NCBI GenBank assembly: GCA_016196825.1
Contig: JACPWY010000028.1
Span: forward strand, 29,182 to 93,181
Direction: 5' to 3'
DNA: 64,000 nt
Source: Deltaproteobacteria bacterium
GTDB taxonomy: Bacteria > Bdellovibrionota > FAC87 > UBA2466
Shown here: positions 8,727 to 16,633 of the stretch, in pieces
How the letters are laid out: the number at the start of each line of letters is the position of its first letter
Position numbering within the stretch: position 1 is the stretch's first letter
The notes under the pieces: generated by a model
The model's database searches: none
Seen by the model: only the letters and a program-made list of their open reading frames with translations
Told to the model about the DNA's origin: nothing
Translations under genes and position numbers: made by a program

Positions 8727-9612
8727 GGCCGCGGGGGATCTTTTCCCTCTTTGCGAGAGAGTCCTCCAGTTCGAAGACTCTACTGAGAAGTGCTTTGCGC
8801 TCATCTGTGCTGAGAGTGTCGAGAATGGCATTACAGGAATCAGCCTGAAATCTTTCGATGCAAAAATGGGAGAGTTTGAGATCGCGTGTCTCATGCCGGG
8901 CGTGGGTGAACAGAAATACCGTCGAAACGAGTACCAAAAGATAACTTCCGACCGCGGTTACCAGGTGAATGGGGCTGTCACCCCATCGACGGACAATGAC
9001 GAACTGTTGGATGAAAACGAGTACGAGCGCGAGGATCGAGATCGTTCCGCAGAAGCGCCCCACCATCTGGAGAAGGCCGTTGGAAAGGCCTGGTTCGATT
9101 GTGACGAGGGTGCCGCTCGCGAGCGCGAAAGGGATCAGTGTGGCGAGTGAACCAGCCGCAAGAAGAAGGGTCGTCATGTGAAGGTCGGCCCAGTGCCAGG
9201 TGTCGCTCCCGAGAATAAGCGGCTGTCTCATCCGTGCCAGAAGAGAATTGATCGCATGACAGGCGAACCGGCGGACGCGGATGCTCCAAAATCCAGACGG
9301 AGAGACATCGACGACTGGCTGAACGGAAAATAAGGAGAAGAGCCGTGGTAGAATTCCCGCCTCGATCCACGCACTGACGGTGAGGCGGTTCTCCTCCTCG
9401 TCCATTCTGAACTCGATGTAGGTGATATACATTTTTGGATTATCGCCGAGCCGGTAGATGCGCCGACGCCCCTTGAAGTGGATCATTCCAAAGCCATTCT
9501 CACCAGCCCAATGCTCAATGACCGACCACCCCTCGCCTCTCAATGAGAACTCGCGGCTCCAATGGCCGTGGCGATCAAAACCCTCTTCTGTGATCTCTCG
9601 TCTTCCCATCAC
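8701..9612 (-). CDS. three-helix membrane protein of unknown function
   Basis: A 303-residue protein I do not recognise. The first ~150 residues are soluble and beta-rich in appearance (GWSVIEHWAGENGFGMIHFK; MYITYIEFRMDEEENRLTVS). They are followed by three hydrophobic helices (LHMTTLLLAAGSLATLIPF; ISILALVLVFIQQFVIV; VGSYLLVLVSTVFLFTH) and a charged C-terminal tail. Two adjacent Met codons (9612, 9609) could start it. It ends inside pip on the opposite strand. Codon composition is like its neighbours. Function unknown. Confidence 0.7.
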   Translation of the reverse strand: MMGRREITEEGFDRHGHWSREFSLRGEGWSVIEHWAGENGFGMIHFKGRRRIYRLGDNPKMYITYIEFRMDEEENRLTVSAWIEAGILPRLFSLFSVQPVVDVSPSGFWSIRVRRFACHAINSLLARMRQPLILGSDTWHWADLHMTTLLLAAGSLATLIPFALASGTLVTIEPGLSNGLLQMVGRFCGTISILALVLVFIQQFVIVRRWGDSPIHLVTAVGSYLLVLVSTVFLFTHARHETRDLKLSHFCIERFQADSCNAILDTLSTDERKALLSRVFELEDSLAKREKIPRGPKGGQSGR

Positions 9613-9774
9613 GTGTCCGTATTCAAACAGGCTGCTCCGAAGAGCCTTTTATCGACTTATAAGAAAGCAAGTTTGAGACCAGCCCAGGCCTGCCTGGCCG
9701 CGCTCCAAGTCCTGTGATGTTCTGGACACTTGCCAGCCGCTTTTTGTCGGAAATATAACGGCCCAAAAACACGA

Positions 9775-9807
9775 TAGCCGGAAAGGACCTGGAGTCCTTT
9801 CCGGCTA
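9775..9807 (-). terminator. strong hairpin, candidate terminator
   Basis: A perfect 14-bp stem (TAGCCGGAAAGGAC with its complement) closes a five-base loop. Read on the minus strand it is followed, after six bases, by five T residues, so it could end transcription of the small minus-strand gene at 10084-10389. The gap before the T-run is longer than in a classic rho-independent terminator, so it may instead be a repeat or a structured RNA. Confidence 0.4.
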
Positions 9808-9985
9808 CCCAGAACCGAACGACGATGGCAATGAAAAGCTGTTTCGTTCGGGGTATTGGGGAAATCAGGAAAGCAGCCATCGAAAGGTTCTGTTTTTGCG
9901 ACTCACTTTGAGTCTTTGGGTAAGCAAATCAAAATCTTATAAAAACTCCTAGTTGAGGGGCCAACGATCAGGTCTAACTAAAGCA

Positions 9986-10060
9986 ACCGATGTGCCAGGT
10001 GTCTCGTGCCTAGCCATTGGGTACGCCACCTGTTTTTGGACGAAAAACGGCGGCACCGGT
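9986..10060. repeat. three-way palindromic element sharing a core with the ppdK-smc repeat
   Basis: An outer stem (9986-9996 with GGCACCGGT at 10052-10060) encloses two inner hairpins: 9997-10010 with 10020-10031, and GTTTTT/AAAAAC at 10032-10048. The core CATTGGGTACGCC (10015-10027) recurs exactly at 19374-19386 inside the large inverted repeat, and the bases that follow are also alike, ending in GACGAAA in both. This suggests members of one dispersed palindromic repeat family. Confidence 0.55.
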
Positions 10061-10083
10061 GACGAATTGGGCGAAGGGTTTGC

Positions 10084-10389
10084 CTAGAAACGAATGGCTA
10101 GAGCCACACCGGTTTCAAAGGGGAGGGCGGTGTCAGGGCCGGAGGCCGATTCCAGGCGCTTATAGAGCAGGCTGACTCCCACTGCGGCTGCGCCAGCGAA
10201 CACCATCGAGGGGCCCGGGTCGAAAGCCAGGCGATTGAGGGCAGCGAAGGTGATCGTGTTGATCGCGTAGGACGCGCCGATATGAGCGGCCCCATGGAGT
10301 AGGTCATTCCCGTTTTCCGCGCGGGCTGAGTGACAAAACACGACCAGAATGACGATTGAAAGACCGATTGTTGAAGAGATTCTAGCCAC
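10084..10389 (-). CDS. small exported protein, possibly membrane-associated
   Basis: A protein of 101 residues with a signal peptide (RISSTIGLSIVILVVFCHSARA) and a mature part rich in Ala and Gly with two hydrophobic stretches (HIGASYAINTITFAALNRLA; SMVFAGAAAVGVSLLYK). The GTG at 10389 is chosen because GGAG lies seven bases upstream; an upstream ATG at 10410 has no such site. It resembles small YfiM-like lipoprotein or envelope proteins in general design only, and ends in Phe as many outer-membrane proteins do. Function unknown. Confidence 0.6.
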   Translation of the reverse strand: MARISSTIGLSIVILVVFCHSARAENGNDLLHGAAHIGASYAINTITFAALNRLAFDPGPSMVFAGAAAVGVSLLYKRLESASGPDTALPFETGVALAIRF

Positions 10390-10398
10390 TGAGCAACT

Positions 10399-10424
10399 CC
10401 GGTGTTGCACTGGTGCAAGACCGG
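10399..10424. promoter_or_regulatory. 26-bp dyad, candidate operator
   Basis: TTGCAC-TG-GTGCAA (10405-10418) is a perfect palindrome around a two-base centre, and CCGG lies symmetrically two bases outside each arm (10399-10402 and 10421-10424). It sits between two divergent gene starts (10389 minus, 10497 plus), where a regulator could control both. Confidence 0.4.
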
Positions 10425-10496
10425 GGTCGGAGCGCCGCGAAATGACTCAACAATCATCCCGCTTAGAATGCCTCCAACATTAAGAAGGAGTCAGCG

Positions 10497-11351
10497 ATGA
10501 AGATCTTTGCTTTTGGGTTGTCCGTCCTATTTCTCACCACCTGTGGTTCGCGTTTTTCAACCACCGCTCCGCTCACAGCCGATCAAAGAAAGCAATTTTC
10601 CGAGACTGTCGACGCACTGGGCGCGGCCGAGAGATCGTCGAAAGCCGCTCACCAATCCTTTAACCGCCAAAGTGAAGATGCTGGGAGTCCTGAGTATTCG
10701 AAAGAGATGATCGATGAGTTGCGCGCCTGCGAATTTAGGGTTTCCCCTGGAACCTCACAAATGTCCCTTCCCTCCGAACCGGGCGCTACGGCGAAATCCG
10801 ACTTCGATGCTACCTTTTCGGCCAGTGGTGCTGCCTGTCCGATCTCCCTGAACTTGAGTTTCAAGGGGAGTATGGAAATGAGCCACCAGTTTTCGAAGAT
10901 GAACGCCTCGTTCGCCTACGACTATTCGGTGGTCAATGTGCAAAGCTTCTCCCATTTTGTGGACATCACAAGAATGACCGCCAACGGCACTGTTTGGATT
11001 GAGACAGGAGCGACCACTCGAAAGGGCGCCATCGATTACGTAGGCGATGCGACCTCGACCAAGTATGGAAAGTTGAGATTTTTCGTAAAGGGATCGGCGG
11101 GCGGCTCCGTCCACGAGGAGACAGGTGATCTGACCATCGGGGTTGAATACCCGGATCACGCCGTCGAACTGAAGGAGGTGGTCGCGCTCGAAGAGGGACA
11201 GATCGCCCACCGTTATACGTTGAATGGCGAGACGATCACCAAGGCCGAGTTTGACGGATACCTTCGTAAACTTGGCGAGCTCGGTGGGGGCGGGGCAGGA
11301 TCGGGCCATGCCTCATCGGAATCTCAAACTACCGAGCCGGTACAGCCATAG
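10497..11351 (+). CDS. putative lipoprotein of unknown function
   Basis: A 284-residue protein with a short hydrophobic leader ending in LFLTTC, so Cys16 is a plausible lipidation site, although Thr at -1 is not ideal. The ribosome site AAGGAG precedes the ATG. The mature part contains a Ser/Ala-rich linker, a central region with beta-type alternation (MSHQFSKMNASFAYDYSVV; GTVWIETGATTRKGAI) and a Gly/Ser-rich tail. No family is recognised. It runs the same way as the FHA gene, 72 bases apart. Confidence 0.7.
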   Translation: MKIFAFGLSVLFLTTCGSRFSTTAPLTADQRKQFSETVDALGAAERSSKAAHQSFNRQSEDAGSPEYSKEMIDELRACEFRVSPGTSQMSLPSEPGATAKSDFDATFSASGAACPISLNLSFKGSMEMSHQFSKMNASFAYDYSVVNVQSFSHFVDITRMTANGTVWIETGATTRKGAIDYVGDATSTKYGKLRFFVKGSAGGSVHEETGDLTIGVEYPDHAVELKEVVALEEGQIAHRYTLNGETITKAEFDGYLRKLGELGGGGAGSGHASSESQTTEPVQP

Positions 11352-11423
11352 GATCCAAGAGACGCATCGTTTCACTACTCTTCAGGGACAAGCCGTTTGG
11401 GTTGAGCTAAAATAGAAGAATCC

Positions 11424-12068
11424 ATGCGCCTCAAGATCCTGGTTAGTAACCTCCTAAATGAAAAGCGACCCGATTCTAAGATTGTCGAGATCGAGAAGAG
11501 CTACTGCATCATCGGTCGAAAGGACGCCGACTTTGTACTTAAAGAACCGCGCTGTTCGAAGGAGCACGCCGTCTTTTACCAGGCCTATGATGGCAGTCTC
11601 CACATTCGCGATATGGGCAGCACCAACGGCACTTTCGTGAATGGTCAGAAGATCATCGATGCTCCGCTGGCCCAGGGAAACGAGATTCGAATCGGCAAAT
11701 GTTTCCTCTCGATCCTGGAATTTGAAAGCGTGCAATCGACCGGTGTGAGAGGCTTTAAGGGGCCGGTGGTCACCCCGGAAGAGAATTCGGCCGGGCCTGA
11801 GACAGAGATGGATTCACACAACCAGGTCATACCGACCTCTGCAAAACAGCAGCCGAAGAAGGCTTCCAAGCCTCCTCAACTGCCGGCCCCCGCCGGCGAC
11901 CTCAAACGGGTGGATGGAGACACAGGGCGCATCTGGGACAACTCGTTCATCCATTACGTGGATGAGGAGGGCACCGAGAGTCGAGTGGATTTGCGGCAAC
12001 TCGTGGAAGGTCTGGGTGGTGGCCCCGTCATTGGCCCGCGCAAGGCTCCAAAATCCAACCGGCGCTAG
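11424..12068 (+). CDS. FHA-domain protein
   Basis: A 214-residue cytoplasmic protein. Residues 1 to about 95 form a forkhead-associated domain, which binds phosphothreonine peptides: IIGRKDADFVL (Gly-Arg), RCSKEHAVFY (Ser..His) and DMGSTNGTFVNG are the conserved phosphate-binding blocks. A Pro/Lys/Gln-rich linker (about 110-155) leads to a short conserved-looking C-terminal segment (GRIWDNSFIHYVDEEGTESR). FHA proteins often signal with Ser/Thr kinases or sit near secretion genes; a TadB/TadC pair lies 1.9 kb downstream beyond an opposite-strand gene. The partner is unknown. Confidence 0.9.
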   Translation: MRLKILVSNLLNEKRPDSKIVEIEKSYCIIGRKDADFVLKEPRCSKEHAVFYQAYDGSLHIRDMGSTNGTFVNGQKIIDAPLAQGNEIRIGKCFLSILEFESVQSTGVRGFKGPVVTPEENSAGPETEMDSHNQVIPTSAKQQPKKASKPPQLPAPAGDLKRVDGDTGRIWDNSFIHYVDEEGTESRVDLRQLVEGLGGGPVIGPRKAPKSNRR

Positions 12069-12077
12069 TTCCTAGGG

Positions 12078-13919
12078 TTACCGACCATACATCGATTCAA
12101 TCAGGGGGCGATGCTTGTTGGTGATGATCTTACGCTTAATCTTGAGCGAGGGCGTGAGCTCCCCTGTCTCCACTGTAAAATCACTCGGCAGCAGGTGAAA
12201 CTGCTTAATCGTCTCGTAGGAGGCAAGTCCCTGGTTTGCCTCTTTCAGCACTCCATCATAGAGGGCCTGAACCTCGGCATTGGTCACGAGATCCGCGATC
12301 CCCGAGAAAGCGATATTCTTTCCCTTGGCCCACTTGACGATCTCAGGCTCATTCGGACAGATAAGGGCCACTAGATATTTTTCCTTGTCTCCATACACCA
12401 TGGCACTGCTCACGAAATGGTTGCTCTTAAGAATGTTCTCGAGCTTCTGCGGAGCGATGTTTTTTCCGCCTGAAGTCACAATCAGTTCCTTCTTCCGATC
12501 GGTGATCTTCAAGAAACCACGGGAGTTGAACTCCCCGATATCACCCGAACAGAACCAACCGTCTTCCGTCATGGCCTCCTTGGTGGCCACGGGATTCTTG
12601 TAATACTCCTGGAAGAGGACATTTCCTTTCATCTGAATCTCGCCATCGGCGGCAATACGGATAAAGGCCCCGGCGATTGGTTTCCCGACCGTACCAAAGC
12701 AAAGGTCTTCTGGGCGATTGCAGGTGATAGCCGCTGTTGTTTCGGTGAGCCCATACCCTTCCAGAATTTGAATTCCACAGCCCGCAAAAAACTCCGAAAG
12801 CTCCGGTGCTAGAGGGGCGCCGCCCGAAATGGCAAAACGAAGACGGCCGCCCAGCTTGCTGCGGATCTTTTCACACACGAGCCTGTCGGCGACAAGATGC
12901 TTGGCAGCGAGAAGAAAGGGGACCGGTTTGCGATCAGCGTGCAGACGAGCGACCTCGCGTCCGACATCCATGCTCCAGTTGAAGATTGCCTTCTTAGCGG
13001 CCGGGGCGTTGGCGATTTCCGACTGAATCTTGGCGTTGATCTTCTCATAAATTCGCGGAACGCTCACTAGAATGGTGGGTTTGATTTCGACGATATTTTG
13101 AGGGACGGAATTGATGCTTTCCGCAAAGGCCAGGCGAACCCCCGTGAACGTGGGGATGAGGCTCTCCACACGGCCTAGCACGTGGGCAAACGGCAGAAAG
13201 GTTAAAGTTGTATCACCGGGATGAATGTGGACGGCATCGGAAACGCCTATAATCTCAGAAACCAGATTGGCGTGCGTGAGGGCCACGCCCTTCGGAGTGC
13301 CTGTCGTCCCGGAGGTATAGACGACTGTAGCTAAGGTTTGCGGTGCGACCGTGGAGGACGCCTGCCGTAGCTTTGTGGCCGTGCTTTGGGGGGCAGGTGG
13401 AAACGCAGAGAAACGCGTGGCCGTGGTGGGGCACGCAGGATCATCCGCCAGGACAACGAGAGGAATTTTTCTTGAAAGCTGCTTGAGGACTTCTTCCGCC
13501 TTTTTCAATTGGATGGCATCTTCGACAAAGATGATCTTCGGTTCACAGTGACCGATGATGTAGGCCGTGTCGTCGAGCGAGCTGGAGTGGTAGATGGGCA
13601 CTGTCACAACGCCCAAGCATAGGTTGGCGATGTCGACGATGTTCCATTCGGGGCGGCTTTGGCTCACGATGCAGGCGCGGTCCCCCGCCGCGACTCCGAG
13701 TTCTTCATAAAAATGAACGACGGAAAGCACCTTTTCAAAGTGCTCCTTCCAAAGAAAGGGCGTGTAGATTCCTTCCTTCTTGAGGAAAAAGACAGGGTGG
13801 TCGGCGGCCACCTCGATACGTTGGATATAGGCCTGGGCGATAGTCCGCCCCGACAGTGCAACCTCGTCCCTCCCCTTCCAACTTTCGACCGCGTTCTTGT
13901 TCTTGTGTGGCTCTAACAT
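12078..13919 (-). CDS. long-chain acyl-CoA synthetase (AMP-forming)
   Basis: A 613-residue ANL-superfamily enzyme that activates fatty acids with ATP and CoA. It carries the AMP-binding P-loop YTSGTTGTPKGVALTHANL, GYGLTET, the SGDIG motif in DGWFCSGDIGEF, and TDRKKELIVTSGGKNI with the C-terminal-domain hinge. The long form, with INAKIQ and the extra segment around residues 280-340, resembles FadD15-type synthetases. The ATG at 13919 is favoured because homology begins soon after it; 13958 is an alternative. It is convergent with the FHA gene and divergent from tadB. It is likely a peripheral membrane enzyme. Confidence 0.92.
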   Translation of the reverse strand: MLEPHKNKNAVESWKGRDEVALSGRTIAQAYIQRIEVAADHPVFFLKKEGIYTPFLWKEHFEKVLSVVHFYEELGVAAGDRACIVSQSRPEWNIVDIANLCLGVVTVPIYHSSSLDDTAYIIGHCEPKIIFVEDAIQLKKAEEVLKQLSRKIPLVVLADDPACPTTATRFSAFPPAPQSTATKLRQASSTVAPQTLATVVYTSGTTGTPKGVALTHANLVSEIIGVSDAVHIHPGDTTLTFLPFAHVLGRVESLIPTFTGVRLAFAESINSVPQNIVEIKPTILVSVPRIYEKINAKIQSEIANAPAAKKAIFNWSMDVGREVARLHADRKPVPFLLAAKHLVADRLVCEKIRSKLGGRLRFAISGGAPLAPELSEFFAGCGIQILEGYGLTETTAAITCNRPEDLCFGTVGKPIAGAFIRIAADGEIQMKGNVLFQEYYKNPVATKEAMTEDGWFCSGDIGEFNSRGFLKITDRKKELIVTSGGKNIAPQKLENILKSNHFVSSAMVYGDKEKYLVALICPNEPEIVKWAKGKNIAFSGIADLVTNAEVQALYDGVLKEANQGLASYETIKQFHLLPSDFTVETGELTPSLKIKRKIITNKHRPLIESMYGR

Positions 13920-13969
13920 AGCAACCCCATTCACCGTATGCCGGTATTCATATTGCATGGACCGGCAAT

Positions 13970-14806
13970 ATGCAGCTGTTTTTTCACGGAGTGTCGCTCT
14001 TTGGACTGGCCGCGATTGGCGCTCTAACCCTCTATTTTTTCATCTGGATGTCTGTCCGTCAGGCGCTGGTCCTTGGGCTCCGGTTCTTGAGAACGGGGTT
14101 GCGCATCCACCGCCCGGAAATCGGACCCGTCTATACCGTCACCATTTTGGGGTCGCTACTGGCCCTGCTTATGGCCTTTCTCTTTCTCGGCAACCCGCTG
14201 TGGGGGCTCCCGGCGAGCCCTGTGTTGGCACTGGTTTCGCTACCGTTGGTATCCTTTTTGGCCGAGGAGAAAAGGCTACGGGTGGAGCGCGAGGCGCTGA
14301 GTTTTCTGCATGGGCTTCATGGATTGACTCAGGGGGGAGTGGCCCTGCCGGAGGCAATCCGACTTCTCACGGACGAGCGCGAGGGAGCGGTTGGGCAGAC
14401 ATTAGGGAGGGGGTTGCAGCTTTTGAACTCAAGGGGATCGCTGCGCACAATGATCGCTTTTGTGCGATCGCAACTGGGGTCAGGACCCCTCGACGCGTGT
14501 CTCGTCGGTCTTTCACTGGCCTATGAACGCGGGCTCTCTGTTTCCACGTTTCTGTCGGAGGCCCTTCCTAGCCTTGAGGCTGAGGCGGAGATGCAACGGA
14601 GGGTCAAGGATCTGAGGCGGTCCGTGGCCGCTCAGGCGGCATTTGCGGCAATACTTCCCTGGGTGCTGATCGGGGTTCTTTTTTCCTTTCAGCCGGAACT
14701 TTTGGAGGAGATGCGATCGGGTTCGGTCGGAGTGCTTGGCCTGGGAGCGTTTCTTTGGATGGGACTGGGAGTGGCGCGATTGTGGAAGACCTCAGAGTTT
14801 TTTTGA
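13970..14806 (+). CDS. TadB-like type II/IV secretion inner-membrane protein
   Basis: A 278-residue membrane protein with hydrophobic helices near residues 5-28, 45-65 and 70-90, a cytoplasmic T2SSF-type helical domain (about 105-215, including LHGLHGLTQGGVALPEAIRLL and LSLAYERGLSVSTFLSEALP) and two final helices. This is the layout of TadB, the platform protein of Flp/Tad pilus or related secretion systems. It starts 50 bases from a divergent gene and overlaps the next gene, which looks like TadC. No TadA ATPase, pilin or prepilin peptidase is visible in the window, so the machine must be encoded elsewhere or be incomplete. Confidence 0.75.
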   Translation: MQLFFHGVSLFGLAAIGALTLYFFIWMSVRQALVLGLRFLRTGLRIHRPEIGPVYTVTILGSLLALLMAFLFLGNPLWGLPASPVLALVSLPLVSFLAEEKRLRVEREALSFLHGLHGLTQGGVALPEAIRLLTDEREGAVGQTLGRGLQLLNSRGSLRTMIAFVRSQLGSGPLDACLVGLSLAYERGLSVSTFLSEALPSLEAEAEMQRRVKDLRRSVAAQAAFAAILPWVLIGVLFSFQPELLEEMRSGSVGVLGLGAFLWMGLGVARLWKTSEFF

Positions 14807-15237
14807 ATCGCGGTCGAGAGATTCGTCGTGTTCGCTCCTTGCGGCGGAAGCTACTCAATTTTTTTGACACGCTGGATCTCTATCTTGCGTGCGGCTACGA
14901 TCTGTCTTTTGGTTGGAAGGAAGCTGCGCGTGTCATGCCGATGCTAACCTTCACGGGGGAGAGTCTCGCCTCGCATCTTGGCCAGATTTCAACGGAACTT
15001 GCGATTCCCGATTTTCGCCGGTGGTTTTCAGTTCTGGAGGCCACCTACCGCTCCGGAGCCCCCTTACGGCCGGTGGTGAGAGCCATTTCAGAGTCGCTGC
15101 GCCGAGATCAGATACGCGATCTCGACGAGCACTGCCGCCTACTGCCGAGTCGAGCCAACATCTTGCTTCTTCTCTTTTTTCTCCCGCCGGCACTGGCATT
15201 GGTATTTGTGCCTCTTCTCGGGGCTCTTGCTCATTGA
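14782..15237 (+). CDS. TadC-like T2SSF-domain protein, short form
   Basis: A protein of about 151 residues corresponding to the C-terminal half of TadC: a helical domain with FDTLDLYLACGYDLSFGWKE and a GAPLRPVVRAISESLR segment, then one hydrophobic end (ANILLLLFFLPPALALVFVP). Usual TadC proteins are near 300 residues with N-terminal helices, so this is short. The GTG at 14782 has GGGAG ten bases upstream; a TTG at 14755 is the other option. It overlaps the tadB-like gene by 25 bases, suggesting coupled translation. The assignment rests on pairing and domain look. Confidence 0.6.
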   Translation: MEDLRVFLNRGREIRRVRSLRRKLLNFFDTLDLYLACGYDLSFGWKEAARVMPMLTFTGESLASHLGQISTELAIPDFRRWFSVLEATYRSGAPLRPVVRAISESLRRDQIRDLDEHCRLLPSRANILLLLFFLPPALALVFVPLLGALAH

Positions 15238-15304
15238 GCACAGATCTGCGCGAGAATTCAACATGGCGAGAACCGTTTGTCGAACGAGCTAATTCCATGA
15301 TTTA

Positions 15305-16633
15305 ATGGCGCGAATCATGTCAGGCACTAAAGGAACTACGGACCAGAGGATGCAAGCGATCGTGTCGCTGTGTAAGCGCCGCGGCATCATCTTTCAGTCG
15401 AGCGAGATCTACGGTGGGTTGAACGGCTGCTGGGACTACGGCCCCCTGGGGGTTGAGCTCAAACGCAATGTTAAGGAGAATTGGTGGCGCGACAATGTGA
15501 TCCTTCGGGATGACATTGTGGGTGTGGATTGTTCGATCCTCATGAACCCCCGCGTGTGGGAGGCCTCAGGCCACGTCTCTTCATTCACCGATCCGATGGT
15601 GGATTGCATGCAGTGCAAGGGCCGGTTTCGAGCTGATCACATTGTGAACAACCAGTGCCCGACCTGCGGAAGCAAGGATAAGTTCACCGAGGTTCGCCAT
15701 TTCAATCTGATGTTCAAGACACACGTGGGAGCACTCGAAGATTCGTCGTCGATAGCCTATCTGCGCCCAGAAACCTGCCAGGGGATTTTTGCGAATTTTG
15801 ACAACGTGGTGAATACATCGCGGGTGAAGGTGCCCTTTGGCATCGCACAAATTGGGAAGGCCTTTCGCAACGAGATCAATCCGCGCAATTTCACCTTCCG
15901 CTCGCGCGAATTCGAGCAGATGGAGATGGAATTCTTCACTCCACCGGAAGAGGCGCCGAAATGGTTCGAGTATTGGAAGAAGGAGCGCTACGAGTGGTAC
16001 CTCCGCTATGGAATCAAGCGGGAGAGACTCCATCTGAGAGAGCATGAGAAGACTGAGTTGGCGCATTACGCTGCGGGCTGTGCCGATGTCGAGTATGACT
16101 TTCCCTTCGGCTGCTCGGAACTCGAGGGAATTGCGAATCGCACCGATTACGATCTCAAGCAGCACTCTGCTTTCAGTAAGAAGGATCTCAGCTACTTTGA
16201 TCAGCCGACCAATAAGCGTTTCATTCCGTATGTGATTGAGCCTTCGGCCGGAGCGGATCGCGCGACGCTCGCCTTTCTCGTGGACGCCTACGAAGAGGAG
16301 GCGGAGCGCACGGTTTTGCGATTCCACCCGAAGATCGCGCCTATCAAGGCGGCGATCTTGCCACTAGTGAACAAGGATGGCATGCCCGAGATGGCTGAGA
16401 AGATTCAGTCCGCGTTGAAGAGGCATTGGAATGTATTTTTCGATGATAAAGGAGCCATCGGCCGGCGTTATCGTCGCCAGGACGAGGCGGGAACGCCGTT
16501 TTGTGTCACGGTGGACGGCGAAAGTGCTAAGGACAACTCAGTCACCGTGCGCCACCGCGATGCCATGAACCAGGAGCGGGTCGGAATTGATCATTTGGTC
16601 ACCTTTCTCACGAAGGCGATCCAGGGGGCATGA
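15305..16633 (+). CDS. glyS: glycyl-tRNA synthetase, homodimeric class II
   Basis: Charges tRNA-Gly. At 442 residues it is the single-chain alpha2 type, not the alpha/beta tetramer of enterics. Diagnostic blocks are KRRGIIFQSSEIYGGLNGCW at the start, CMQCKGRFRADH...CPTCG (a zinc-binding insert), motif 2 in RNEINPRNFTFRSREFEQ, and motif 3 in EPSAGADRATLAF, with an anticodon-binding C-terminal domain (VNKDGMPEMAEKIQSAL). An ATG at 15317 is an alternative start. Its stop overlaps the ppdK ATG. Confidence 0.96.
   Translation: MARIMSGTKGTTDQRMQAIVSLCKRRGIIFQSSEIYGGLNGCWDYGPLGVELKRNVKENWWRDNVILRDDIVGVDCSILMNPRVWEASGHVSSFTDPMVDCMQCKGRFRADHIVNNQCPTCGSKDKFTEVRHFNLMFKTHVGALEDSSSIAYLRPETCQGIFANFDNVVNTSRVKVPFGIAQIGKAFRNEINPRNFTFRSREFEQMEMEFFTPPEEAPKWFEYWKKERYEWYLRYGIKRERLHLREHEKTELAHYAAGCADVEYDFPFGCSELEGIANRTDYDLKQHSAFSKKDLSYFDQPTNKRFIPYVIEPSAGADRATLAFLVDAYEEEAERTVLRFHPKIAPIKAAILPLVNKDGMPEMAEKIQSALKRHWNVFFDDKGAIGRRYRRQDEAGTPFCVTVDGESAKDNSVTVRHRDAMNQERVGIDHLVTFLTKAIQGA

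Larger units (their letters stand above)
9613..10083. other. 471-bp non-coding, hairpin-rich region
   Basis: No convincing gene is present. The stretch holds a 14-bp perfect hairpin (9775-9807), an 8-bp inverted repeat (CCGAACGA at 9815-9822 with TCGTTCGG at 9844-9851) and a three-way palindromic element (9986-10060), all listed or discussed separately. It lies between two minus-strand genes, so it is an untranslated or intergenic spacer rather than a promoter for a plus-strand gene. Confidence 0.6.

Noticed and set aside
10098..10457. 119-codon minus-strand frame
   Set aside because: The overlapping frame at 10084-10389 has a signal peptide and a good ribosome site; this one has neither.
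15581..16327. 248-codon minus-strand frame
   Set aside because: It is antisense to glyS, which is fully conserved.
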